A program made the translations under genes and the position numbers. The notes beneath the pieces were generated by a model, which saw only the letters and a list, made by a program, of their open reading frames with translations, made no database searches and was not told where the DNA came from. This document shows, one piece after another, positions 25,048 to 33,057 of a stretch of 64,000 nt of DNA; within the stretch, counting starts at the first letter, position 1, and each line of letters opens with the position of its first letter. This DNA comes from Thermosulfurimonas sp. F29 (GTDB lineage: Bacteria > Desulfobacterota > Thermodesulfobacteria > Thermodesulfobacteriales > Thermodesulfobacteriaceae): contig NZ_JAIFYA010000002.1 of NCBI RefSeq assembly GCF_019688735.1, positions 558,001 to 622,000 on the forward strand, read 5' to 3'.

Positions 25048-25714
25048 AGTTCTGGCCGTGGGCGACATCCACGGGGAGTGGGAGTGGCTCAACGTGGCCG
25101 TGGAGCGGACCGAGGGCGGCATCGTGATTGCCTGCGGGGACTTCGGTTTCTGGCCCAAGCACAGGTACGTGGACAAGAAGACCCGCGAGCTCATCCCGGT
25201 CTTCCATCCTTCCTGCTTCGACCTCAAGGGTGCGACGGTCTACTTCTGCGACGGGAACCACGAAGACCACTGGACGATAATGGAATTCATCGAGCGCCAC
25301 GGTCGAAAGCCCATCGAGGTCGCTCCGGGTGTTTTTCTTTGCCCGCGCGGTGCGGTGGTGGAGGTCAAGGGCCGAAACGTGCTCTTTTTCGGAGGCGGAC
25401 TTTCCATAGATCGAGAGATGCGCCGGTTCGGACATAGCTGGTTCCCGGAGGAGATACCGAGCGGGGAGGACCTTGTGGCGGCACTCTCCGCCGTGGAAGC
25501 TGTGAAACGGAAGGGCGAGGAGATCCACATCGTAGTTTCGCATCAGGCCCCTCGGGCCTTCCGGTTCAGGCTCTCCTGGGGAGCGGAGCCCTCGGAGAAC
25601 GGCTCCCTGCGGGACCCGACGCGGGACATGCTCGACGAGATCCTTTTCGCCGCAAGGCCCCGGCTCTGGCTCTTCGGCCACTGGCATGAGAGGCTTGAGG
25701 GCTACTTCGAGTGA
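25040..25714 (+). CDS. Metallophosphoesterase, C-terminally truncated by a 16-bp duplication
   Basis: A 224-residue calcineurin-like phosphoesterase with all metal-binding motifs: 'GDIHGE' (residue 8), 'ACGDFGF' (31), 'DGNHED' (71), 'SHQAP' (169) and 'FGHWHE' (212). Its end is odd. The codons for E-G-Y-F-E are immediately repeated (25697-25711 and 25713-25727) with a one-base offset, producing TGA at 25712. Reading from the second copy gives 30 more residues with good coding character (to TGA 25820). The ancestral protein was therefore about 254 residues. The active site is intact, so it may still work. Confidence 0.85.
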   Translation: MAKVLAVGDIHGEWEWLNVAVERTEGGIVIACGDFGFWPKHRYVDKKTRELIPVFHPSCFDLKGATVYFCDGNHEDHWTIMEFIERHGRKPIEVAPGVFLCPRGAVVEVKGRNVLFFGGGLSIDREMRRFGHSWFPEEIPSGEDLVAALSAVEAVKRKGEEIHIVVSHQAPRAFRFRLSWGAEPSENGSLRDPTRDMLDEILFAARPRLWLFGHWHERLEGYFE

Positions 25715-25820
25715 GGGCTACTTCGAGGAGACCATGACCCGCTGGTACGGCCTGGCCATGCCGCCCAAACTCGGCTGGTGGAAGGATCTTACGCCGTGGT
25801 TCGAGCTAAAACCATCTTGA
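25713..25820 (+). pseudogene. Detached C-terminal codons of the phosphoesterase
   Basis: E-G-Y-F-E-E-T-M-T-R-W-Y-G-L-A ending 'FELKPS' and TGA at 25818. It continues the gene at 25040 if one copy of the 16-bp duplication is removed. Confidence 0.7.
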
Positions 25821-25845
25821 ACGAATCCGCCGCGCGGTCTTTCAG

Positions 25846-26139
25846 CTAGCAAGCAGGATGGTTCCCTCGCGCATTCCGTAACAAGACTTGCACTTTGTTG
25901 ATTCCGTACAACAAGCGCGAATACGTCAAGTAAAACGCCGCTTCCCCCAAACGAGCATCATCCTGGAAATCCCGTTCGAACTCCGACATCCACTCCTCAA
26001 CCGTTTTCTGTCGAAACAACTGAAGCACCCGCCTGAGCGTGTCCCGCTTGAGCCTTCTGCTCCAAACATCTACGATGAAAGCAAGATCGTAAAGGTCCCG
26101 ACCGGCCACCCTCTCCTGCAGGGCTTTAATTTTCAACAC
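25846..26139 (-). pseudogene. C-terminal remnant of an AbiEii-type nucleotidyltransferase toxin
   Basis: Ninety-seven residues starting 'LKIKALQERVAGRDLYDLAFIVD' match the middle/C-terminal part of AbiEii toxins, where 'K..A...R...RDLYD' follows the nucleotidyltransferase core. The N-terminal catalytic part ('GGTAL...RSEDLDF') is missing. The fragment begins exactly at the end of the iscB gene (7-base overlap), so the IscB element most likely inserted here or replaced the 5' half. Confidence 0.75.
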
Positions 26140-27545
26140 ATTTCTGCCGAGAATTCTCCGCCCAGACCGCAGGTTGGGTGGAGAGGAATCGGTGTAATAC
26201 CTTCGTTATACATGAGTCTTTTGCACCTCTTGATGCTGATGTAGTTTTTTCCCGTCATTTTTTCTAGATCTGGAGAGTAAATGCTTCGACCATTGTGCTG
26301 CGCAGCCCTGGCTACAAACACCACGCCGTTTGCACGATAAATGTTCCCTCCCCGGACGTCCGTCTGTATCCGTCGCACCAACTTTACCCCCAGACTAACT
26401 TCCACCATACCTACATGCTTGGGGTGTTTTTTCCTATACTCGTTCCAGCTCGGCTCCTTCTGATCCGTCCTCCGGTTCCGATTGCGAGCCACGATTTTTC
26501 CGTCCACCCGATACAGCCTGTCTCGAACCGCATGAACCACCGCTCTTCGGTGACGCCTGAACTGCGCTAGACGTTTTTCGGGAATTTCTTCCGGCTCGAT
26601 GTCCGCTCCAAGGATCGCTTCGAACGCCCCGATGAGAGGATCGTCCGGTCTCCTGCGAACCGCCTTCCAAGCCGAAATTGCTTTTAATTCCAGTTTCCTA
26701 AGCAAACCGCACACCGTGTTGACCACACCCAGCGCCCGCTGGTCCATTCCCTTCAGAGGGATGGGAAGCAATCCGTGGTGAACCAGACGGTGACAGGCTC
26801 CGCAAAGCGGTATCAGGTTCTCAGGAAGATCCGTTCCGGTTTGCTTGCGCGGTCTCAAATGGTGAATTTCCACGTCCTCCGTCCGTCCGCAGACCGCGCA
26901 TCGCCCGCCCCATACCCGTCTGGTGTACTCTTTCGGGCTTTCGCCCTTGAACTTTCCCCTCGGTGAAACCTGATAGTCCTCCGGCCTTTCCGGTTTCCCC
27001 CAGGTGATAGCCCGCACGTCGAGCCGGAAGTCCACGAGCACCGGCTCAAGATCGGCCCAGGGAAGACTCCACCACTTCCGAATCTTTCCTATCAGGGAAA
27101 GAACCGTCCTCACTCCGTGGTCCACCGTGGGAGACCGTTTCCCCTTCTCGAAAACCGTTCTCCGAACCTTGTTGAATCGTGGGAGCCCCTTTCGCTCTCG
27201 TTTTTTTCTTTCCAGATACCGCCTTCGTCTCCGATGCATCCTCCTCTCCTCGATGAGCTTCCTGATCTCGGGCGTTCTCGCCTGGAGGATTCCCCGATCA
27301 ATGAGATCCACACCGTCAAAGAGGGCGTAACGAACTCTCTTAAATCCAGGCCAGACAACCAGCGTGAACCTCCTCGGCACGGTCTTCGCCGGATCGAACT
27401 CCCGGTCCAGAAACTGGACGCACAGAGGTTTGAACCCGCCGCCGATGAGCTTCGCCCGTCCGCGACGAACCAGCCGAAACACCATGTCCACCTTCCTCGT
27501 GGGGTGCCCTGGATTGCCATGCTTGTCTTTCGTGGCAATCAGCAT
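26133..27545 (-). CDS. iscB: IscB-like HNH nuclease (RRXRR family) with degenerate RuvC site
   Basis: The 470-residue protein follows the IscB plan: PLMP-like N-terminus ('NPGHPTRKVDMVFRLVRRGRAKL', residues 11-33), RuvC-I, an Arg-rich bridge helix ('RRMHRRRRRYLERKK', 101-115), RuvC-II with 'PEDYQV', HNH ('CAVCGR...IHHL...ENLIPLCGACHRLVHH', 216-257) and a C-terminal region with the typical 'RNRNRRTDQ..WNEYRKKHP'. The HNH residues are all present. The RuvC-I motif, normally G-I-D-P-G, reads V-V-W-P-G (61-68), so the catalytic Asp is Trp. The RuvC-II Glu position appears to be Val, and no clear RuvC-III H-x-x-D is seen. IscB is RNA-guided; this copy should at most nick one strand with HNH. Confidence 0.85.
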   Translation of the reverse strand: MLIATKDKHGNPGHPTRKVDMVFRLVRRGRAKLIGGGFKPLCVQFLDREFDPAKTVPRRFTLVVWPGFKRVRYALFDGVDLIDRGILQARTPEIRKLIEERRMHRRRRRYLERKKRERKGLPRFNKVRRTVFEKGKRSPTVDHGVRTVLSLIGKIRKWWSLPWADLEPVLVDFRLDVRAITWGKPERPEDYQVSPRGKFKGESPKEYTRRVWGGRCAVCGRTEDVEIHHLRPRKQTGTDLPENLIPLCGACHRLVHHGLLPIPLKGMDQRALGVVNTVCGLLRKLELKAISAWKAVRRRPDDPLIGAFEAILGADIEPEEIPEKRLAQFRRHRRAVVHAVRDRLYRVDGKIVARNRNRRTDQKEPSWNEYRKKHPKHVGMVEVSLGVKLVRRIQTDVRGGNIYRANGVVFVARAAQHNGRSIYSPDLEKMTGKNYISIKRCKRLMYNEGITPIPLHPTCGLGGEFSAEMC

Positions 27546-27806
27546 GTCTTACCTCCCGCCCTTAAGGACGGCCCATAGATCGGGCGTCCCGTGTGGGACG
27601 GTTCGGCTCCCTGGAGGAGACGAGGGCGTTCGGTTCTTGCGGAGGGACGGGCCTCCTCCCGCCGGGAGCCTGGGAGCTTCAGCCCCGCGGTCGCCCATGT
27701 CCCTCGCCTCCTCATCGGTCACCCACCTCCCTCACCGGAAAGCCCATCGAAGCGTCCCGCCCCGCTCCGATAAGCCCCCACTAGACCGCTCCGCGGTTAG
27801 TGGGGG
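26135..27806. mobile_element. Candidate IscB-type IS200/IS605-like element (non-autonomous)
   Basis: It comprises iscB, its 5' structured non-coding region and a 14-bp hairpin at 27775-27806. At the other side a weaker hairpin (TCCGCCCA/TGGGTGGA, 26156-26183) lies within the last codons of iscB, and the element abuts a beheaded AbiEii gene. No transposase is inside; the TnpA at 23516 is a possible helper. Ends are inferred. Confidence 0.5.
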
Positions 27807-27825
27807 TGGGTGACAAAAACTTCAC
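27546..27825 (-). ncRNA. Candidate IscB omega-RNA
   Basis: About 280 bases upstream of iscB contain no plausible gene but are GC-rich and full of self-complementary runs, including the 14-bp hairpin at 27775-27806. In known IscB systems the omega-RNA is encoded just upstream of iscB and the guide lies at its 5' end, outside the element. By analogy the guide here would be bases just right of 27806 read on the minus strand. Confidence 0.55.
27775..27806. repeat. Strong hairpin at the presumed 5' end of the IscB element
   Basis: CCCCCACTA, a bulged G, ACCGC, loop TCC, GCGGT, TAGTGGGGG: a 14-bp stem with one bulge. Such hairpins mark IS200/IS605-type ends. Confidence 0.75.
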
Positions 27826-27931
27826 CCTTAAGCCGATCGTCAAGCGGCGTTATCGTCTTTGGTGACTTTTCCACTTTTGCGTTATTATTTCGACTTTTTG
27901 GTTAAAGTTTGGTTAAAATATCGGTTAACAG

Positions 27932-29050
27932 TTAGTAGCCCATAGAAGGCAAAGCATTCCGAATTGCTCGATACGTTTCATCTTCGTTTTTATCTTCGGA
28001 AAGGAGTTTTGTTAGTTTTCTCAATTTAACAGGAAGCGCTTGTAATTCCCGGTTCACTGTTTCTTCATTTAAAGGAAACTGAGGAAGGTAATGTTTGAGC
28101 AGGTAAAACACTAATAGAGCCTGGGCCACGTCACGTTTGCGTTTAAGGGCGGGTCTGTCAGTCTGACGCGCAACCCAGAGTTTATGTAGGACGAATGCTC
28201 TAGGGTCCGGTACTACTAGAGGAACGGGGAGGCCATCGTGTCCTATAGCAATTGCATAGACTTTAGGACAAGAAACGATCCATCGAGTCCCTTTTGTTTC
28301 CAACGCCAGCATATCTTCGGGAAAAGGAGAAATTCGTAAATGTGGATTTTGTATTTCGGTTAAAGTTTTAGGGGTGGGTTTGAGGAGTTCCACCCAGAAA
28401 CCGTCTTTATTGACTGCTCGGTAAGGCGTATCGCCAGGCCGAAAAGAAGGGTCGGCGCGTTTCAGTAATCCCAGGAAGCCTTCCTTGGAAAGCCCGGCGA
28501 TCTGCAGACACGAGCGGGCATCCCATAGCACATCAAGATCTCTTGTCGCTAAAAGTCCAGAAGACACAAAAACTCCTGCCATGGCCTCATACGCATATAT
28601 GGCATTAGTTCCTAAAATCATGGTGCGTTTACGCAAATCTCGCATCAAAAACATTTCTCGTGCGATTTTGGCAACTACCAAGGGAACACGGTTTAAATGT
28701 AATGCCTTACACATTCGTCGTACTATATCCGCTTTTTGCATGAAGGCTTCTCGCTTGCGTCGAAATTCTTCTTTCTTTCGGTGCCAATTCTCAAAAATTT
28801 TTTCGGTCTCGGGGGAACGCGGCCCTAGTGATTTTGTTGCCCCGCGTGAATCAAGCACACGGATTAAGTAATCGCGCCCTCTTACATTTTTCCAGTAAAG
28901 TCCTCCCCGGTACGACAGCCCTTCATGATACAGTTCGCAAAAAGCCTCCCATAACTGTTGAGCATCTATGAAAATACGCCTCTGCTCTTCATTGAACTCC
29001 AAGACTTTTCCTTTAAAACTCATGGCATTTTCATTTTTAATGGAAAACAT
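27932..29050 (-). CDS. GSU2403-type nucleotidyltransferase-fold protein
   Basis: A 372-residue protein. Its middle ('RTMILGTNAIYAYEAMAGVFVSSGLLATRDLDVLWDAR', split over residues 140-178) matches the nucleotidyltransferase-fold family (PF12281-like). The G-T-N at the usual G-G/S position and D-x-D of 'RDLDVLW' serve as metal ligands. The C-terminal half has 'PDPRAFVLHKLWVARQTDRPALKRKRDVAQA', also typical. These genes are frequent in mobile or defence regions and are probably TA-like, but the activity is untested. The start could also be Met 10 (29023); neither start has a clear Shine-Dalgarno site. Confidence 0.8.
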   Translation of the reverse strand: MFSIKNENAMSFKGKVLEFNEEQRRIFIDAQQLWEAFCELYHEGLSYRGGLYWKNVRGRDYLIRVLDSRGATKSLGPRSPETEKIFENWHRKKEEFRRKREAFMQKADIVRRMCKALHLNRVPLVVAKIAREMFLMRDLRKRTMILGTNAIYAYEAMAGVFVSSGLLATRDLDVLWDARSCLQIAGLSKEGFLGLLKRADPSFRPGDTPYRAVNKDGFWVELLKPTPKTLTEIQNPHLRISPFPEDMLALETKGTRWIVSCPKVYAIAIGHDGLPVPLVVPDPRAFVLHKLWVARQTDRPALKRKRDVAQALLVFYLLKHYLPQFPLNEETVNRELQALPVKLRKLTKLLSEDKNEDETYRAIRNALPSMGY

Positions 29051-29072
29051 AGATGTGTCAACCGCACCGAGA

Positions 29073-29957
29073 CTAGTTTACCTGCATCTTCCGGTTTTTA
29101 ATCCGCTCCGGAGACGCCGATCCGCTTTGATCCCCGCACGCCGACGGGAGCAGGAGTCCCAGATTCTTGCCGAACCACGTCCGACACCTGTCGCAGCGCA
29201 GTTCCAAGCAATCCCGGAAAAACAGCGCTGTTTCCTCTTGAAAACAAAGGCCCAGGAGATCCCACCACCGCCGCACGGCCAAACGGAAACTCTCCAGCAA
29301 AAACTCCGTTACATCCTCCGTCCGGGCCTCCGACCAGAATACCCCTTCCATCAGCGGCGAACGCCACGTCAGAAGCACCGGTACATCTTCATCATCCTCA
29401 TCGTTTTCCGCATCGCCTTCGCCCCGCATCAACACCATACTGTCAATCTCCATCAAAAACTTGTCGCTTCTGAAAGACTTAGCCACCATGAACATCTTAT
29501 AGAACATCAACGGACAGGGCCGCACCACATCATCAAAAAACCGTGCCGCTCCCGAAAACGCAAACCGAGGCGTCAAGGCCGTCTCCACCAGGAAACCAGA
29601 CTCGTTCACCTCTTCATTCCATAGTGCTTCCAGAAACATCGCCATCCCAAAACAATTGCTCCACAGATTGGTTTCCCCGTCCTCCACGTCTATGGCCAAG
29701 GGCCAAATCGTAAACTGCAGCCTGTCACCATTCGCGCCACTGTCAAGCCCTCCAAGCCGCCACTCGAAACCACTTACAACCCCCACACCTTTCGGAGACG
29801 GCAAACCCCGTCCGAGCACGTCCAGCATTTTCAATAAGCCGTCCGCCACCTTGGAAGCCACCATGCGCATCTCCATGCGCCGATAAAACGGCGCAAAACA
29901 GGCCTCCACCACCTGACGCAAATTCTGCTCCAAATTGAAATCCTTGCTGTTTTTCAT
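29073..29957 (-). CDS. Hypothetical protein with C-terminal Cys pairs
   Basis: I choose the ATG at 29957 (MKNSKDFNLEQ...), with GGGAGG 8 bases upstream; the longer frame has no site. The 294 residues are acidic in the middle ('GEGDAENDEDDEDVP') and end with 'LRCDRCRTWFGKNLGLLLPSACG', a possible zinc ribbon. No family recognised. A compact neighbour of toxin-like genes and of the phage-like block to the right. Confidence 0.6.
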   Translation of the reverse strand: MKNSKDFNLEQNLRQVVEACFAPFYRRMEMRMVASKVADGLLKMLDVLGRGLPSPKGVGVVSGFEWRLGGLDSGANGDRLQFTIWPLAIDVEDGETNLWSNCFGMAMFLEALWNEEVNESGFLVETALTPRFAFSGAARFFDDVVRPCPLMFYKMFMVAKSFRSDKFLMEIDSMVLMRGEGDAENDEDDEDVPVLLTWRSPLMEGVFWSEARTEDVTEFLLESFRLAVRRWWDLLGLCFQEETALFFRDCLELRCDRCRTWFGKNLGLLLPSACGDQSGSASPERIKNRKMQVN

Positions 29958-30041
29958 CCCGGAAACCTCCCTGGTGTTTTGTTCATCCCATAAAAGCATA
30001 CCAAACCCGAAACGAACGGATCGGCGGGGAAACCGCAACGA

Positions 30042-30163
30042 TCAGCACGACCGGTCCGGCGGGATCAAAAACTTAAGTCCCCGGTGTCCACCGATTCGCC
30101 GCAACTCCTCTGACCGCCGCGCGAGAATCAACTCGTTTTCCGAAACTTCTCGCCGCTTGCAAA
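30042..30163 (-). pseudogene. Decayed copy of the 3' end of the gene at 31514
   Basis: On the minus strand 'RREVSENELILARRSEELRRIGGHRGLKFLIP' parallels 'ERREVSGDELALARRSQVHLRV' plus the 'ANRWTLG' end of the protein at 31514-32353. The DNA also matches (GTGTCCACCG.TTCGCCG). So a segment of about 100 bases was duplicated 1.4 kb away, on either side of the AbiEii module. Confidence 0.6.
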
Positions 30164-30172
30164 AGGGTCCGG

Positions 30173-30526
30173 TTAGGCATCCTTGGCGCGGTTGTTTTTA
30201 AGAGCCTGCGGCCAGTACTCCAAGTAGGCTTCGCATTGACGGTAAAGACTAAAAGGATGATCAGAAGGTTTCAAAAACGGTTTGACCCGCAGCCAGACCT
30301 TTTGAGCCTCTTCAAATCCGAGTATGCGGCAAATCCAGTCCACACTCGGCGCCACCTCAAAAAGTCTCAAGGTGAGCTCGAAATCGCCTTTCAGAACACT
30401 CGCACGCACCTCTGCAAAGGTTTTCTCTCTTCGATCATAAGTTAACGCCTTGAGTAACAGACGCGCCCAATTCCTGGGCGGGTTCAGATATCTCATCCGT
30501 CTGGAAATTTCTTCTTTGGTGTACAT
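30173..30526 (-). CDS. Hypothetical partner of the AbiEii toxin
   Basis: A 117-residue helical protein (MYTKEEISRRMRYLNPPRNWARLLLKAL...) directly downstream of the AbiEii-like toxin gene with a 3-base gap. No HTH or other signature stands out. Genes in this position and of this size can be part of the TA unit, but antitoxins of AbiEii normally lie upstream, so its role is unclear. Its neighbour on the other side is only a gene fragment. Confidence 0.65.
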   Translation of the reverse strand: MYTKEEISRRMRYLNPPRNWARLLLKALTYDRREKTFAEVRASVLKGDFELTLRLFEVAPSVDWICRILGFEEAQKVWLRVKPFLKPSDHPFSLYRQCEAYLEYWPQALKNNRAKDA

Positions 30527-30529
30527 TTT

Positions 30530-31384
30530 TTAAGGCCCGGGATAACGTATGCGAAAAGTTCTGCTTTTTATTTTCGATTCCCTTTGTTTTTGATCTTGGA
30601 TTTCATCAAGATCGCATTGAAAAAGGGCTATGATACTAGGAACTCTTTCTTCATACCACTTGAACATTTCTTCAATAGATATATTAAGATTCAAGATGTT
30701 GGAATAATCGATCTGCCTAACGATGTTTCTAGCAAATAACAATATATTCTCGATAGGAAAATCTGGGAAAAGTCTTTTGTACTCATCAAGAAGCGAAACC
30801 ATGTCCAGTGCAGAAGTTCCTAGCACATAAATATCAACAATATCTTTGGAACGAGGCGGCAGTCGTTCCACCATACTGGTATGAAATGCCCATAGCTTTT
30901 TAACACCAATAGCTACAACGGGATCCACCCTAAAAACAAAATTCCCCTTGGATTCCATCATATCCATATCCAGAAAAGTGCCTTTTTTTATCTCTTTAGG
31001 AAAAAGACCAGGAAATGGATCTGAAACAAAATCTACAATGATGCTTTCGTTGCTCGAAGAGAATTCAACTATACGTCTTGACACAAAAGACGATCCCTTC
31101 TCTTGCACTGCAAATTCGGTAATAGCACAATCCAGACTGTGATGTAGTTCTCGTTCCCACATTACAATGATTTCTTTGATCTCATCAGGTGACAGGTCAA
31201 AAAAGAAATCTAGATCTTCGGAAAACCGGTGGGTAAAACCATGAAATAGAGTAAGGGCTGTCCCTCCAGTTAATTTCCACTCAACAATATGCTGAGCCAG
31301 CCTCCACGAAACTTTCAACACCTCCTTCTGTAAACGAGCAATTGCTTGTTGTCTTACCTGTGATTCTGCTGAGACTCGATCCAT
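30530..31384 (-). CDS. AbiEii-type nucleotidyltransferase toxin
   Basis: A 284-residue protein with the AbiEii/AbiGii core 'WKLTGGTALTLFHGFTHRFSEDLDFFF' (split over residues 36-62): G-G-T-A plus S-E-D-L-D. Later 'VDFVSDPFP' supplies the third acidic residue, and 'VAIGVKKLWAFHTSMVERLPPRSKDIVDIYVL' fits the family's K...R...KD-x-x-D motif. AbiEii enzymes transfer nucleotides to tRNA acceptor ends and act as toxins or phage-abortive factors. Full length, unlike the remnant at 25846. The segment just upstream (31385-31513) has no gene. Confidence 0.88.
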   Translation of the reverse strand: MDRVSAESQVRQQAIARLQKEVLKVSWRLAQHIVEWKLTGGTALTLFHGFTHRFSEDLDFFFDLSPDEIKEIIVMWERELHHSLDCAITEFAVQEKGSSFVSRRIVEFSSSNESIIVDFVSDPFPGLFPKEIKKGTFLDMDMMESKGNFVFRVDPVVAIGVKKLWAFHTSMVERLPPRSKDIVDIYVLGTSALDMVSLLDEYKRLFPDFPIENILLFARNIVRQIDYSNILNLNISIEEMFKWYEERVPSIIALFQCDLDEIQDQKQRESKIKSRTFRIRYPGP

Positions 31385-31513
31385 TTTTCGCCTGCCTTTT
31401 TTCGGCTGAGTTTATAATGTCCCTGTTCAGTATATACCCAACAGGTCGCAAAAATCAACAAAGACTTCCCACCGGACCCCAACCACCCCGACAGGATCAG
31501 GAAGTCGCGATTC

Positions 31514-32353
31514 TCACATCCCCAGTGTCCACCGGTTCGCCGAAATTCCTCGGACGCGGACGCTCTTCGGCCCCTGCCCTTCCACGCGCAAATGAACCTG
31601 CGACCGCCGCGCAAGAGCCAACTCGTCTCCCGAAACCTCTCGCCGCTCACTCAGGTAACGCACCAGGGCCTCCGCGCTCTCAGGAACCGTGTTCAACGGT
31701 ACCGACCAGGACATCCACGAACCATCAAAACTGCGCTCATAAAACCGCAAACGTTTGCCCTCCACCGAAACGAACGCATTGCCCCGTGCCACCCTGCGTG
31801 CATTAAGCGAAAGATAAGCGCGCAAAACACGCCTGGCGGAATCCAGGTTCCTCTTGGGCACATCCCTCAACACCGCCTCCAATCTCAAACCGTCCCTTTC
31901 CACCCTTACCGTGCGGTCCTCCTGTGTCGGAGTCCAGAGCTGCAAAGACCGCTCCGCCACCTCGGTGAGCCGACGCATCATTCCTTCAAGCTCCTCATCG
32001 GTAACCTCATGCCGAAACCGCTCACGCCCCTCAACCTCAACGGTCAACCTGCCCCGCGGTCTCTCCCTGAAAAAAAGCGACCCCAACACGGACCGACGCT
32101 TCAACGGCATAAAAGTTATCCGCACGTTCCGTCCGCGATCATCAAGCCCACTCCACTCCTGAAACACACCCTGAGGAGCCCGAACCACATCCACCCACCT
32201 CGCAAACTTCATCGCCAGTCCCTCAACCTCACCCGGCGAAAGAGCAAAAACCTCCTCACCCTTCTCATCCCTAAAGGAGGCAATGACCCTGCCGTTCCTG
32301 CGGACAACCATCGCCGAAACCATGACCGCCCCCCTCAAGCCCAGCGTCTTCAA
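31514..32353 (-). CDS. Hypothetical protein
   Basis: A 279-residue protein with alternating strands and charged loops ('VVRRNGRVIASFRDEKGEEVFAL...', 'TVRVERDGLRLEAVLRDVP'). It has no signal peptide, membrane segment or known motif. It overlaps the end of the upstream gene by 4 bases (ATGA), so the pair is co-translated. Part of its 3' end is duplicated at 30042. The neighbouring genes suggest a phage- or plasmid-derived block. Confidence 0.65.
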   Translation of the reverse strand: MKTLGLRGAVMVSAMVVRRNGRVIASFRDEKGEEVFALSPGEVEGLAMKFARWVDVVRAPQGVFQEWSGLDDRGRNVRITFMPLKRRSVLGSLFFRERPRGRLTVEVEGRERFRHEVTDEELEGMMRRLTEVAERSLQLWTPTQEDRTVRVERDGLRLEAVLRDVPKRNLDSARRVLRAYLSLNARRVARGNAFVSVEGKRLRFYERSFDGSWMSWSVPLNTVPESAEALVRYLSERREVSGDELALARRSQVHLRVEGQGPKSVRVRGISANRWTLGM

Positions 32354-32874
32354 AGCCCCGGCGCGCTGACCAAACGCCGCTTGCGCGACATGCCAACGGA
32401 CCGAGCGAAATCATACTCCACGCTGCGGATCAGACGCCTGACGCCCACAATGCGACCGTTTTCATCCCGCACCGCGGAGTCCGGCCCGGTATCAGGCGCC
32501 GCAAGCTGACAGGCAGCGTCAACCGTGATGCCGAGAGCCGTGCCGAACACCTTCCGCAGAACCTCCGCCCGTTCGACATTGTCCAGCGTAGCGAAGGCCT
32601 GCAACACCGGAAGACTCGCCACCACCACGACCTGATAGCGCGGATCGGACAGAATCCGCTTGAGTCTATCCATTTCCTCCGGCCCGCGGACCTGAAACTC
32701 CAGGTTGACAAACCGCTTGTCCACCAGGGGCACACCGGGATCGACCGGAGACGACACCTCCTCGGTCCTCTCGGTCAAACGAAGCACTCCCAGGGAGGGA
32801 TACTCCCGCTTCTCGCCCTTCCGAAAAATCGTCAACGGATGAGGCGTCAGGTTGACCAAAACGGTCTGCGACAT
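32350..32874 (-). CDS. Phage/plasmid-type 'NLTPHP' hypothetical protein
   Basis: The start at 32874 follows AAGGAGGTG. The 174-residue product opens 'MSQTVLVNLTPHPLTIFRKGE', a beginning common to uncharacterised phage and plasmid proteins ('NLTPH.L.I'). No enzyme motif is visible. Co-translated with the downstream gene (ATGA overlap). It supports the view that 31.5-36.1 kb derives from a phage or integrative element. Confidence 0.7.
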   Translation of the reverse strand: MSQTVLVNLTPHPLTIFRKGEKREYPSLGVLRLTERTEEVSSPVDPGVPLVDKRFVNLEFQVRGPEEMDRLKRILSDPRYQVVVVASLPVLQAFATLDNVERAEVLRKVFGTALGITVDAACQLAAPDTGPDSAVRDENGRIVGVRRLIRSVEYDFARSVGMSRKRRLVSAPGL

Positions 32875-33057
32875 GGTAACACCTCCTTGAACCAGTTTGT
32901 GACCAAGAAAAAGAACAAGGATCACCGAACCGGACGACATATTCGCCACCGCACAGCCCCTGATCCCCTTTCCACGGCAGGAAACGCGGGCATCGGTACC
33001 CGCAGAAACGACCGCTCCTGTCGGACAAACCGTCCCTGTCGCCCGCCGCGTGGTGTT

